Assembly (NCBI RefSeq): GCF_014262665.1
Contig: NZ_CP046883.1
Coordinates: forward strand, 62,001-126,000
Length of the DNA stretch: 64,000 bases
Direction: 5' to 3'
Source of the DNA: Corynebacterium anserum
Lineage (GTDB): Bacteria > Actinomycetota > Actinomycetes > Mycobacteriales > Mycobacteriaceae
Shown here: positions 44,394 to 57,593 of the stretch, piece by piece
How positions within the stretch are numbered: position 1 is the first letter of the stretch
How the letters are laid out: each line of letters starts with the position of its first letter
Position numbers and translations under genes: made by a program
Notes under the pieces: model-generated
The model's input: the letters and a program-made list of their open reading frames with translations, nothing else
Told to the model about the DNA's origin: nothing
The model's database searches: none

Positions 44394-46460
44394 CTAGCGA
44401 TCACGCATTGCAACCACCAGCGGACCTACCTGTTTCAGGGTCCATCCTTCAGAGAAGGCTTGTGCCGAGAAGTGCACAGCGCGAAATTCAACATTGGGAT
44501 ATCGAGGGTGGATGTCCTTAGTCATGATGTAACTGAACGTATTGTTGCCGGGTCCTGTCACCTCAGGTAGTTCATCGTCTTCTGTTCCGGGTTTCAGGTC
44601 CAGCTTGCCCCGGAAAATCATTACGTCGGGGCTCTTCCAACCATTTTCCTGCTCAGACTTGTCCATAGCCTGCAGCAGCTCCCGTGGGTCTTTGATGTGG
44701 GTCCAGGACTCGATGACTTCGTTGCGTCGATCGAATTCTCCCAGAGGGTTGGCATAGTGTGCGGTCATCGCCTGGAAGGCGCGGTAGGGGTAGTAAGACA
44801 GCAGATTCATCTCATCGGTGAGAACGACCGTATCCGAAGGGCGTTTACCGGTGTGCTCTTCAATGACGCGCGCCACCAGCGGAAAGTACATTCCGGAGTC
44901 CGCCGGGTAGTTATCGGCACGGTTGCCATTGCCGTCCGTGTCTTGATAAGCCCGGTCAATTTCTTCGCGCAGTTCCACCGGCGTACTGGTGGTGAAGTGG
45001 ATGCAGGTGGCTGCTGCGATGATAGCCAGAACGGCTGTCGTAGTTTTGCCGTGATTCTTGATGAAGCCGTCGGGATAGAACTTTTCGAAACCAAATAGCC
45101 GTAGCTCCGCTAGGGCCAGAATGCCACAGGTTCCCATGATGACCCCGATTGGCAAGCTAAGACGGAAACCCAGCAAGGTAGTGCCGGCTAATGGAGCCAG
45201 CATTGAAATAAACACCCAGGCGTAACACACGCCAAGACCCACAATTTGAGAATGCACGCTAGGGTCGCGGAAGCGTGAGATCATCCAGATGATGCAGATG
45301 GCGCCAAGCACAAACATCGCCGGATTTTCCAGGAAGGGGAAGGGAATCTCGGTGCCTTCGACGGGAAGAAAATGTTGAGCTTTGTCGGTATCGCCGTGAG
45401 GGCGAGTCAGCAGCGCTAGGAGATAGGGACCCCATCCGATTGCCGCGATGAGCAGGGAGCTGAACCCAATGACGGTTAGGCGAATTATCGGCTTGAGAGA
45501 CTTAGTCCCGCCAGCAACGAGAAAAGCCATCACCACAACGGTTAAGGCAGAGGTTGCGGTGAATAGCGTGTAGAGATTCGCCGAGAGGCCGAGATAGACG
45601 ACGCTGCCTGCCATCGCTGCTTTTCCGCCGTCGAGCGCACGGCGAGCCATGATGAATGCAGCAGGCATACCCATCGCCACGATGGCGGCGTAGGGCTCCT
45701 CCGGTTCCATATGGATCACGATCGCGGTGGTGGCCATCGCCACAGCACTAGCGACAGCTAGGGATCCGCATAGGCGTTGCCAAACCGGCACGAGCATGGA
45801 ACCGGTGACGGCCAGAGTGATGAGAGCCCAGGGTTGGAAAGCTCCCCAGCCTGCCAGGCCGGTTACCTTTGCAAACAGGCCTCCTGTGAAGAACCACAGC
45901 CCAGGATAAAAGCTAGGGACATCAGCATAGGCCATGTCGTCATAGCTCAGATGATCCGCCATACGGGTGAGATATTCCGTGCGGAAGCCTTGATCGATAC
46001 TTATGCCGTCGAGGAACAAGGCTGTTTTTGCTAGTGGTATGGCTAACGTTGCGACAACCAGCATGGCTGGTGCCATGTAGGCGACAAACTGCACGGTGAG
46101 CCGTAACCATCGGGATAAAGGCTTGCTTCTTGGGGTGTAGAGCCAGAACCAGAGCGCTACGCCCAAGGCTGCGACGACGAACACGATGACGACCGTGGTC
46201 ATTGTGCGAGTAAGGAAGCTCATCGGGTAGGGCAGCAGTGGTAGCCGCTTGATCACCAGCCAACAGATCACCGTGAGAACCGCCGCGCTAGCGCCGGCGA
46301 TAACAAGGCGCAAGAAGAATTGCGGAAGGCTCAGGGTATCTACCAGATAGGAGGTGCTTAAGCCGTGATGACGAGTTATCCCTTTGTGAGCAGCGCGTGG
46401 CTTTCTTTCCTTTGCTGCTGCGTTTTGGGCATGCGTAGTAGACGTCGGGCTGGCGTTCAT
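44394..46460 (-). CDS. aftA: Galactan 5-O-arabinofuranosyltransferase (AftA, GT85)
   Basis: 688 aa from the ATG at 46460 (MNASPTSTTHAQNAA); the ORF extends to 46502. About eleven membrane helices are followed by an extracytoplasmic C-terminal domain. The loop DGISIDQGFRTEYLTRMADH, then SYDDMAYADVPSFYPGLWFFTGG, is characteristic of AftA. The C-terminus has DTVVLTDEMNLLSYYPYRAFQAMTAHYANPLGEFDRR. It adds the first arabinofuranosyl residue to galactan and so primes arabinan synthesis by Emb, encoded 270 bp downstream. Confidence 0.95.
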   Translation of the reverse strand: MNASPTSTTHAQNAAAKERKPRAAHKGITRHHGLSTSYLVDTLSLPQFFLRLVIAGASAAVLTVICWLVIKRLPLLPYPMSFLTRTMTTVVIVFVVAALGVALWFWLYTPRSKPLSRWLRLTVQFVAYMAPAMLVVATLAIPLAKTALFLDGISIDQGFRTEYLTRMADHLSYDDMAYADVPSFYPGLWFFTGGLFAKVTGLAGWGAFQPWALITLAVTGSMLVPVWQRLCGSLAVASAVAMATTAIVIHMEPEEPYAAIVAMGMPAAFIMARRALDGGKAAMAGSVVYLGLSANLYTLFTATSALTVVVMAFLVAGGTKSLKPIIRLTVIGFSSLLIAAIGWGPYLLALLTRPHGDTDKAQHFLPVEGTEIPFPFLENPAMFVLGAICIIWMISRFRDPSVHSQIVGLGVCYAWVFISMLAPLAGTTLLGFRLSLPIGVIMGTCGILALAELRLFGFEKFYPDGFIKNHGKTTTAVLAIIAAATCIHFTTSTPVELREEIDRAYQDTDGNGNRADNYPADSGMYFPLVARVIEEHTGKRPSDTVVLTDEMNLLSYYPYRAFQAMTAHYANPLGEFDRRNEVIESWTHIKDPRELLQAMDKSEQENGWKSPDVMIFRGKLDLKPGTEDDELPEVTGPGNNTFSYIMTKDIHPRYPNVEFRAVHFSAQAFSEGWTLKQVGPLVVAMRDR

Positions 46461-46671
46461 GAGTCCATCTTTGCATATGGGTGGGACAGAACAAGGAAGC
46501 ACAAGATCCTAGCAGTGGAGATACGTAGGGGATGAGTAATGCCGGGCTAGCACAGCATTGACGAGTGAACTATTGATACGTAACTACTGCGCGGAACCGA
46601 TCGGTATGTAACTAGCGCACAGGGTTGATTGGAGTTGATTGGTGCGTAACTATTGCGACTATTGCGCGGAG

Positions 46672-48012
46672 TTAGCGTGGGCGTATCATGATTCCCCGGA
46701 TTCCTGCGTGGAAGCCGTCACGCAACCCGACACGTTGGCTTTCGGTGAGCGTGTATTCGTGCAGGGTGTCGCAGGCGAATTGGAGAAGCGGACGGTCGAT
46801 TTCGGGTGGAAGCCCACCGCCGGTAAGCAGATGGGCATTGTCCCTTTGCTCTTCGGTCGCACCGTTGTCGTACCACCAGACGGCATATTGTTGTCCGATG
46901 TCGAATGGGTTTTGTTCTCCAGAGCTCGCCCATACCTCGTTTGGAAGTGGAACATAGCGGCTGCGGAGTCTGCGATGGCGAGCCATCATGCCCGGATTGG
47001 GGCGCGCTGGGGCTGGGTTTTCTTCCTCCGACGCCTCATTTTTCATTTCGCAGCCCTCCTTTGTAGCGCCGGCAGCTTGCGTGGCCTGAGGGGTTTCCTT
47101 CGCTTCTGCTGGAATGGAAGCTTCAGGACTGTCCGGACTTATTGGGCCGGGAATGGTGTTCTTTGCAAGGTCCGCTGGGGTCGGGCTTGACGTGTTATTT
47201 CCTGCGGTGGATGGTGTAGCAGTGGGGTTCGGTGCTGCGGAGGGTGTGGTGGCCTCGGAGATTGGAGTCTTGGGCGGGGCGTCGTTCGGGCGGGGTGCCG
47301 CGGAGGGGTCGTCGGCTGTAGGGGTGTCTGTGGGCGTGGTGGATTCTGCTGCTGCGTTGCTGGAGGGACTCGGAACGGGGGAAAGGCCGGGTTCCTCGGG
47401 TTGTTCGGCATCGCCTAGTGGGCGTTCTACATCCGCGCTCGTGGTTCGGTTTGGGGCGAGTGGTCCTTCGAGGATCTGCAAGCGCATGGTGTCGCGGAAA
47501 TCTTCGCGGGGATCAAGGATGGTGGTGGTGTCACAGGCGAAGCGTAGGGCAGAGGACATGGAATCCCAGCCGAAGCCGTAGAGGTGGACGCGGACACCGG
47601 CGTTTACAGCTTCTTCGACACCGGGAAGCATGTCGGCGTCGCCGGAGACCAGGATGATATCGCTGACATTGCCTTTGACGGAGGCAATGACCATGTCGGC
47701 AACGAGGCGTGTATCCACGGCCTTTTGAGTCCGGCGTTCCCCCCATTCGATTAACTGCCCGGAACGTAGCTGTACTCCGGGTTCACTGCGGAGAGATCGC
47801 TGGTAACGGTGTGGTCCGGATTCGGGAATACCGTCGTACCAGTATTGTCGGTGTACTGGTTGTTTGAGCTGGTCGTTTGCCATGCGTCCAAGGACATTGA
47901 CTACTTCCGGTAAGTCAATTTCTAATTGGGCGCGGGCGCCGGTATCCCAGGAGTTGTAGAAGCTAGCTAGAAGGTAGGAGGTATCGACGAAGATAAGTGT
48001 GCGTTCAAGCAT
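46672..48012 (-). CDS. NYN-domain (PIN-like) predicted ribonuclease with conserved C-terminal domain
   Basis: 446 aa. Residues 1-165 are an NYN/PIN-like domain: LIFVDTSYLLASFYN (first acidic residue), QKAVDTRLVADMVIASV, and DIILVSGDADMLPGVEEAVNAGVRVHLYGFG with the other catalytic acids. A Pro/Ser/Thr/Ala-rich linker (about 195-320) follows. The last 110 residues form a second compact domain (RRLRSRYVPLPNEVWASS, PFDIGQQYAVWWYDNG, LTESQRVGLRDGFHAGIRGI). NYN domains cut RNA. The target and role of the C-terminal domain are unknown. Confidence 0.82.
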   Translation of the reverse strand: MLERTLIFVDTSYLLASFYNSWDTGARAQLEIDLPEVVNVLGRMANDQLKQPVHRQYWYDGIPESGPHRYQRSLRSEPGVQLRSGQLIEWGERRTQKAVDTRLVADMVIASVKGNVSDIILVSGDADMLPGVEEAVNAGVRVHLYGFGWDSMSSALRFACDTTTILDPREDFRDTMRLQILEGPLAPNRTTSADVERPLGDAEQPEEPGLSPVPSPSSNAAAESTTPTDTPTADDPSAAPRPNDAPPKTPISEATTPSAAPNPTATPSTAGNNTSSPTPADLAKNTIPGPISPDSPEASIPAEAKETPQATQAAGATKEGCEMKNEASEEENPAPARPNPGMMARHRRLRSRYVPLPNEVWASSGEQNPFDIGQQYAVWWYDNGATEEQRDNAHLLTGGGLPPEIDRPLLQFACDTLHEYTLTESQRVGLRDGFHAGIRGIMIRPR

Positions 48013-48127
48013 GGTCGGATCTCTGTCTCTTTCGTTTATTTAAAAGTTCTTAGGTATTGAGGTGCTGTGCCTAAAGGAGCACAGTGCAGTGTTTTATACC
48101 CACCAGCATGCCTGAAAACTTTGTTAT

Positions 48128-48155
48128 ATGGTTGTCTACACAAGTAATCAACCAT
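48128..48155. promoter_or_regulatory. Candidate GntR operator in the NYN/GntR divergent gap
   Basis: ATGGTTG (48128-48134) and CAACCAT (48149-48155) form perfect arms with a 14-base spacer; inside lies TTGT-CTAC-ACAA. It is placed to control both divergent genes. Confidence 0.45.
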
Positions 48156-48180
48156 GGGTTCGAGTGGAAGGGCGCAGTTC

Positions 48181-48558
48181 ATGATGGATGAAGCCACTGC
48201 TCCACTTTTTCAGCAAGTTGCTGATCTTGTCGCCGATGCAATAGTCGACGGTTCCTTACCCGAGGGTGAACGAGCCCCCTCAACTAATGAGCTCGCGGCC
48301 TTCCATCACATCAGCCCCGCCACTGCGCGGAAAGGCCTGACGTTGCTCACTAACCAAGGAATACTTGTGAAACGTCGAGGGGTGGGGATGTTTGTAGAAA
48401 AGGGGGCAAGAGAACAGATTATCTCTATGCGACGCCGCAACTTCGTACAAAACTACGTAGTGCCCTTGGTTGACGAGGCTGCGAAACTTGGTGTGAAAAG
48501 ACGGTATCTCAGCACACTTATCCACGACGTCGCTGAAAGTCGGGGGCTTTACGAATAA
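48181..48558 (+). CDS. GntR-family transcriptional regulator (YtrA subfamily)
   Basis: 125 aa from ATG 48181, with GGAAGGG just upstream; the frame is open to 48154. The winged HTH covers residues about 5-75: LFQQVADLVADAIVDGSLPEGERAPSTNELAAFHHISPATARKGLTLLTNQGILVKRRGVGMFV. The short C-terminal helical tail (about 45 aa) marks the YtrA subfamily, which usually sits next to ABC transporter genes; none is present here, so it is an orphan. It may regulate itself and the divergent NYN gene. Confidence 0.9.
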   Translation: MMDEATAPLFQQVADLVADAIVDGSLPEGERAPSTNELAAFHHISPATARKGLTLLTNQGILVKRRGVGMFVEKGAREQIISMRRRNFVQNYVVPLVDEAAKLGVKRRYLSTLIHDVAESRGLYE

Positions 48559-48794
48559 GCGAAAGATAAGCGGAGTTTTTGCGCGGGGTGAGAGAAACGA
48601 ATAGACGAGGGAAAAGGGGTAAGCACAGCCGAGAGAAAACGAATAACCAAGGGTGAGGGGTACACACAGCCGAGCGCATACGCATGCCAGCAAAACCGTA
48701 CCTAATGGAAAAATAAGCATGAAGATTTTCCCGCAGGGCTTCCCCGAATAACACTCACCATAACGCCCCGAAAAATGCCGGTTCAACTGGGAAT

Positions 48795-48824
48795 TTGTAA
48801 ATTGTCAGGGGGGGTGTGTACATT
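48795..48824 (+). promoter_or_regulatory. rrn promoter P1 (predicted)
   Basis: TTGTAA (48795-48800), an 18-base spacer and TACATT (48819-48824). Confidence 0.5.
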
Positions 48825-48944
48825 AAATCGGGTCAGTGCGACCGACATCGAGAGTTCACAACATAACCTCGGAAGGAAAACGGCCCTGACGACTATCGCG
48901 ATATTCGTATCCGGGTTTGCGTGATGGTCTTGTTCACACGGAAT

Positions 48945-48973
48945 TTGCTTTCAAGTACCGTGTGGTTTAAACT
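48945..48973 (+). promoter_or_regulatory. rrn promoter P2 (predicted) with overlapping palindrome
   Basis: TTGCTT (48945-48950), a 17-base spacer and TAAACT (48968-48973). CACACGG (48935-48941) and CCGTGTG (48958-48964) form a perfect inverted repeat that brackets the -35 box. Confidence 0.55.
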
Positions 48974-49037
48974 CGGAACTCCGTCATGAAGACTACGCAC
49001 CTCGTGTTGCGTGACTGTTTTCGTGTGCGATTGTTGT

Positions 49038-49056
49038 TTGAGAACTCAATAGTGTG
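49038..49056 (+). promoter_or_regulatory. rrn leader element (antitermination/processing type)
   Basis: TTGAGAACTCAATAGTGTG resembles the conserved leader found before actinobacterial 16S genes; a variant, GTGAGAACTGTATAGTGG, recurs in the 16S-23S spacer (51157-51174). Confidence 0.5.
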
Positions 49057-49431
49057 ATGAACCAAGTTTTTGGATTCCACAGTGCCGCCTGGTGTTTTCT
49101 GGGTGGTATCACGGTTTGTGCCATGCGTGGCTGATCCGCTTTTTTGGAAGTGTTCATTGTCTTTGTCATGCAACGGGATGGTGAGTGTGTCGGTTGCGGT
49201 TTGTTTGGTGTGCACCCGGTCTGCTGTAGCGAGCAGATTGTTGTTGTGTGGAAACGTGATGTGATGATTCTTTGTTCACCGGTGGTGGTGGGCGAGGGGT
49301 TGTTGTCTACTGTGGCTGGTTGTGGGAGACCCCGCCCCGTGGGGTTGGTGATCATGGCCAGGTTTTTGTTTTTTGTCAGTAGTTTTTATTTTTTTGCCAG
49401 TTTTTGGCTCTTTGTATTGTAGTGCCGAATG

Positions 49432-54343
<4,912 letters not shown>

Positions 54344-54477
54344 CTTGTGTGGTGGGCTTGCTTGTGTGTGGGGATGTTCGCGTTCGTTGTGCAGTGTCTG
54401 GGACAGCACCTGCACTGGCTGTGTTGGCTGCCGTTGTGGTGGTTGGTGTGGTTGGGTGTGTGTTCTTTGTTGTGTGT

Positions 54478-54595
54478 GTCGGTGGTTGTTAGCGGCGGGG
54501 TCACGCCCGGTCCCTTTCCGAACCCGGAAGCTAAGCCTGTCTGCGCCGATGGTACTGCACCTGGGAGGGTGTGGGAGAGTAGGTCACCGCCGGCC
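54478..54595 (+). rRNA. rrf: 5S ribosomal RNA
   Basis: About 118 nt. The TCGGTGG start can pair with the CCGCCGG end to form the terminal stem. The interior has TCACGCCCGGTCCCTTTCCGAACCCGGAAGCTAAGC in two conserved stretches and GGGAGAGTAGGTCACCGCC near the end. Ends approximate. Confidence 0.93.
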
Positions 54596-54610
54596 TAAAA
54601 ACTTAAATAC

Positions 54611-54674
54611 ATGGTGGGTTGGATCCATTGCCTTAATATTAAGGTGGTGGAACCAACCCGCCATTTTTTATTTT
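54611..54674 (+). terminator. rRNA operon terminator
   Basis: ATGGTGGGTTGG (54611-54622) pairs with CCAACCCGCCAT (54653-54664, one G-U) around an inner palindrome CCTTAATATTAAGG, followed by a T-rich tail. Confidence 0.88.
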
Positions 54675-54708
54675 CATAAATGTAAACACAAGTTATTTTA
54701 TTCACCCT

Positions 54709-56283
54709 ATGAGTTGTGAAAACACCGCACCTTTAGCTCCGATCACGGCAAACGGTGTAGATCTGCGTACCCATCCCATCATGCGGTGGTTACTTCTTGT
54801 TACTGTTGGAATGGGCGTTTTTCTCATTACGTTAGATAACACCGTCCTGTACACAGCTTTGCCAACACTTGTAGCGGAGCTTCGCGCTACCAACTCCCAA
54901 ATGCTGTGGATTATGAACGCCTATCCCGTGGTAGTTTCCGGTCTTCTATTGGGTACGGGAACTCTTGGCGATAAAATCGGCCACCGAACAATGTTATCCC
55001 TCGGACTGGCAATTTTCGGCGTCGGGTCGATTGCAGCGGCGTTCGCACCAGACGCCGCTGTGCTTATTTTAGCCCGCGGCGTGTTAGCTATCGGAGCTGC
55101 GTGTATGATGCCCTCCACGCTGGCGCTGATCCGTCTGACCTTCCAACAGCCCCGCGAACTAGCCCTAGCTATTAGTCTGTGGGCAATGCTCGCAGTCCTA
55201 GCCAGCGCTTTAGGTCCACTCATCGGCGGTATTTTGTTGGAGTGGTTTTGGTGGGGTTCCGTTTTTGTCTTAAACCTTCCTTTCGTTCTTGCTGCCTTAT
55301 GCGCTATCCCTTTTGTGGCCCCACGTACTAGTTTGGATAGATCCAAACACTGGGATTTTTATTCGTCTTTTTTGGCGTGTCTTGCCTTAATGGGAACCGT
55401 GTTGTTTATCAAGGAGCTGGTTCATTCCCCGCAGAACTGGAGACTTATTGGAGGCGCGGTCGTCGTATCTGTTTTGGGTTGGTTCCTCTTTACGCGACGC
55501 CAATCTCAACTTCCTGAACCCCTTATTAGTCTCGATATTTTTCGTAATCCCGTGTTTGTTGCAGGAACCATTGGCGCATCGTTTGCGATGTTTGGCATGG
55601 TTGGTTTGCAATTCATCATCACGCAGAAGGCTCAACTAGTGGATGGATTGACACCTTTAGAGTCCGGCCTATTAGTGACAATATCTGCCGCTGGTTCCGC
55701 GCTGACTTCACTGATCGCTGGGGCGAAGCTTCATATTATTGGCGCCCGTCTGTTAGTGGCTGGTGGGATGCTTGTAGCCGTAGCAGGAACAGTAGCAGTT
55801 ATGTTCGGCGCTGCGTTCCACTGGTGGTGGGCAATTATCGTCGGGTTATTCGTCGTAGGAGCGGGTCTTGGTGGCGTAACTGCGGTGGCCTCGATGCTCA
55901 TTGTGAGTAATGCTCCGCCCCACAGGGCAGGTATGGCATCGTCGGTGGAAGAGGTCTCCTACGAAATGGGCTCTCTCATTGCCGTTGCCGTATTGGGTTC
56001 CCTCCTCAGCTTCATATATTCCGTTACTCTGCATTTGCCTTCGGGTGCTCCGGCCCGTGCACATGACAGCCTGCAAGACGCGCTAATGGCAATGACCGAG
56101 GAAAAGATGAAACCCGAAGTCGCCAGTGCACTCGTTGACAGCGCCACGGCTTCTTATGAGTATGCGTTTGTGGCATGCACAGCATTAGTGGCAGCGGTTC
56201 TTTTCTTAGGATTCCTACTGACCAATACGCGCCTCAAAGGATACAAACTGCCTGAAGAAGAATCATCTAAAACAGCGAGGTAA
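54709..56283 (+). CDS. MFS drug-efflux transporter, DHA2 (EmrB/QacA/SmvA) family
   Basis: 524 aa with about 14 membrane helices, as in DHA2 proton antiporters. The N-terminal motif FLITLDNTVLYTALPTL corresponds to motif D1, GTLGDKIGHRTMLSLGL to motif A, and ALGPLIGGILLEWFWWGSVFVLNLP to motif C. It probably exports quaternary ammonium compounds or other cationic drugs; the exact substrates are unknown. No local regulator is seen. It overlaps the convergent pseudouridine-synthase gene by 17 bp. Confidence 0.9.
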   Translation: MSCENTAPLAPITANGVDLRTHPIMRWLLLVTVGMGVFLITLDNTVLYTALPTLVAELRATNSQMLWIMNAYPVVVSGLLLGTGTLGDKIGHRTMLSLGLAIFGVGSIAAAFAPDAAVLILARGVLAIGAACMMPSTLALIRLTFQQPRELALAISLWAMLAVLASALGPLIGGILLEWFWWGSVFVLNLPFVLAALCAIPFVAPRTSLDRSKHWDFYSSFLACLALMGTVLFIKELVHSPQNWRLIGGAVVVSVLGWFLFTRRQSQLPEPLISLDIFRNPVFVAGTIGASFAMFGMVGLQFIITQKAQLVDGLTPLESGLLVTISAAGSALTSLIAGAKLHIIGARLLVAGGMLVAVAGTVAVMFGAAFHWWWAIIVGLFVVGAGLGGVTAVASMLIVSNAPPHRAGMASSVEEVSYEMGSLIAVAVLGSLLSFIYSVTLHLPSGAPARAHDSLQDALMAMTEEKMKPEVASALVDSATASYEYAFVACTALVAAVLFLGFLLTNTRLKGYKLPEEESSKTAR

Positions 56284-57295
56284 ACTTGCGTTCATCACCG
56301 GTGAGCGGATCGGTGAACTCCAGACGTTTAGCGATAAGACCCATGGGGCGAGAAAAATCTTCTGCATCCACAAAAGCAGGACGAGGGGGCTCACCTTCAG
56401 GAGTCAAAAGCGCGTGATCGGACATATCTTCATACAACGGATCGTTAAGTATGGGCAGTCCTAAAGACCGCATCACGACCCGTAGCTGATGCGTGCGGCC
56501 GGTTTTCGGTTGGAGTGTCCATACCAGCACGTCGCGCCCAGAGCGTGACTCTTGGCGTACACCGGTGACCAAAGTGCAAGCATTCATCTTGTCCAACGGA
56601 ACAGACTCATCTAAATAGGTAGAGAGCCGTCCGCGAACCTTGACCATATGATGGCTCAGTTGCCACGGACGGTCTACGCTCGGGGGAGCCCACGTCTGCC
56701 AGTCACAAAGTCGGGGGATAGGTGAAAATACGGTCTTATCGGCCAGAGGAGTGATGGCCTCATAAGTTTTCCTGGGAAGACGCTGGTCAAACATTGATTG
56801 ATATGCTCCTCGCGCCTCAGGTCTTACGGTCATCATCAGCACTCCACGGGTAAGGCGGTCAAGCCGATGGCAGGGAGATAAATCAGGGATATTGAACTGA
56901 ACTCGAGCCTTAACCAAGGCTGTTTGCCGAATATGCTGCCCCCGCGGAAGCGTAGAAAGAAAAGGGGGCTTATCTATGACTAAAAGTGTGTCGTCGGAAT
57001 GAAGGAGACGAAGTTCACCCGGTACCTCCCTCTCCGGAGCCGGCGTGCGATAGAAGTTGACGAAGGTTCCCGGCGAGAGGACATCATTGGCAGAGAGCAC
57101 TTGTCCGTTGTCCAGACGCACGTGTCCGTGAGCGAAACGCTCCTCCACGGCGCGTTCGTCATCCTCGGGATGGCGATGACGTTGCGTGGAGATGAGGTGC
57201 CAGAGAAAGTCCCGAGCCAGGAAGGGCTCAGGCCAGTCAAGGGGAACCTGAGCGCGCGTGGGATTCAACCCTTCGCGTATTGGCAACGGATTCAT
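56267..57295 (-). CDS. RluA-family pseudouridine synthase
   Basis: 342 aa from the ATG at 57295. The catalytic motif is SPCHRLDRLTRGVLMMTV (Asp in HRLDRxTxG, about residue 145), preceded by LLVIDKPPFLSTLP, and followed by RLPRKTYEAI and LQPKTGRTHQLRVVMRSLGLPILNDPLY. The first 90 residues form an N-terminal S4-like or accessory region. It converts uridine to pseudouridine in rRNA or tRNA; the target is not determinable here. Confidence 0.9.
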   Translation of the reverse strand: MNPLPIREGLNPTRAQVPLDWPEPFLARDFLWHLISTQRHRHPEDDERAVEERFAHGHVRLDNGQVLSANDVLSPGTFVNFYRTPAPEREVPGELRLLHSDDTLLVIDKPPFLSTLPRGQHIRQTALVKARVQFNIPDLSPCHRLDRLTRGVLMMTVRPEARGAYQSMFDQRLPRKTYEAITPLADKTVFSPIPRLCDWQTWAPPSVDRPWQLSHHMVKVRGRLSTYLDESVPLDKMNACTLVTGVRQESRSGRDVLVWTLQPKTGRTHQLRVVMRSLGLPILNDPLYEDMSDHALLTPEGEPPRPAFVDAEDFSRPMGLIAKRLEFTDPLTGDERKFTSLF

Positions 57296-57316
57296 CAAGG
57301 AATATACTTTCCGCTT

Positions 57317-57445
57317 ATGGATATTAACGCGATTACTGATTCTATCGTTCAGTTTTTACAGACAGACTTAGGCCACAACCTATGGAATGTGCTGATGGAC
57401 GTTTACCACAACCTTTATCCGGCGAACGCGGAGAGCGCCCACTAA
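57317..57445 (+). CDS. Short amphipathic peptide, possible PorA/PorH-like porin subunit
   Basis: 42 aa from ATG 57317 (MDINAITDSIVQFLQTDLG...). Hydrophobic residues fall at 3, 6, 10, 13/14, 18, 22, 25/26, 29 and 33, the pattern of one long amphipathic helix. There is no signal peptide and net charge is negative. Corynebacterial outer-membrane porins PorA, PorH and CjPorA are short leaderless acidic helical peptides of 40-60 residues with this look. It is divergent from the pseudouridine synthase and 148 bp upstream of the universal stress protein gene. The Shine-Dalgarno candidate (AAGGA, 57297-57301) is rather distant. Identity is inference. Confidence 0.45.
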   Translation: MDINAITDSIVQFLQTDLGHNLWNVLMDVYHNLYPANAESAH

Positions 57446-57593
57446 AGAGTCGCCTAAGACCCCATATCGTGCGATCTGCAAAGGCAACCTCGTCCATTGC
57501 CGCCCATTGTGATTGACAAAGTTGGCGTTGGCCGCAGATCGGGGGGATACTAGAAGTGAAAGTACCTACGGATAACAAAGGACTTGGTTTTCC

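Larger units (their letters stand above)
48559..49431. other. Long rRNA-operon leader and upstream region
   Basis: No gene. Two degenerate 41-bp tandem units lie at 48590-48630 and 48631-48671. Two promoters (48795-48824 and 48945-48973) and the conserved leader sequence TTGAGAACTCAATAGTGTG (49038-49056) precede 16S rRNA. Other open frames here do not look coding. Confidence 0.65.

Noticed and set aside
46639..47190. Plus-strand frame opposite the NYN gene
   Set aside because: Shadow of the NYN gene, whose frame has clear domains.
48145..48180. GGGTTCGAGTGG motif resembling a tRNA T-loop
   Set aside because: No pairing stem and no cloverleaf; it lies in the gntR upstream region.
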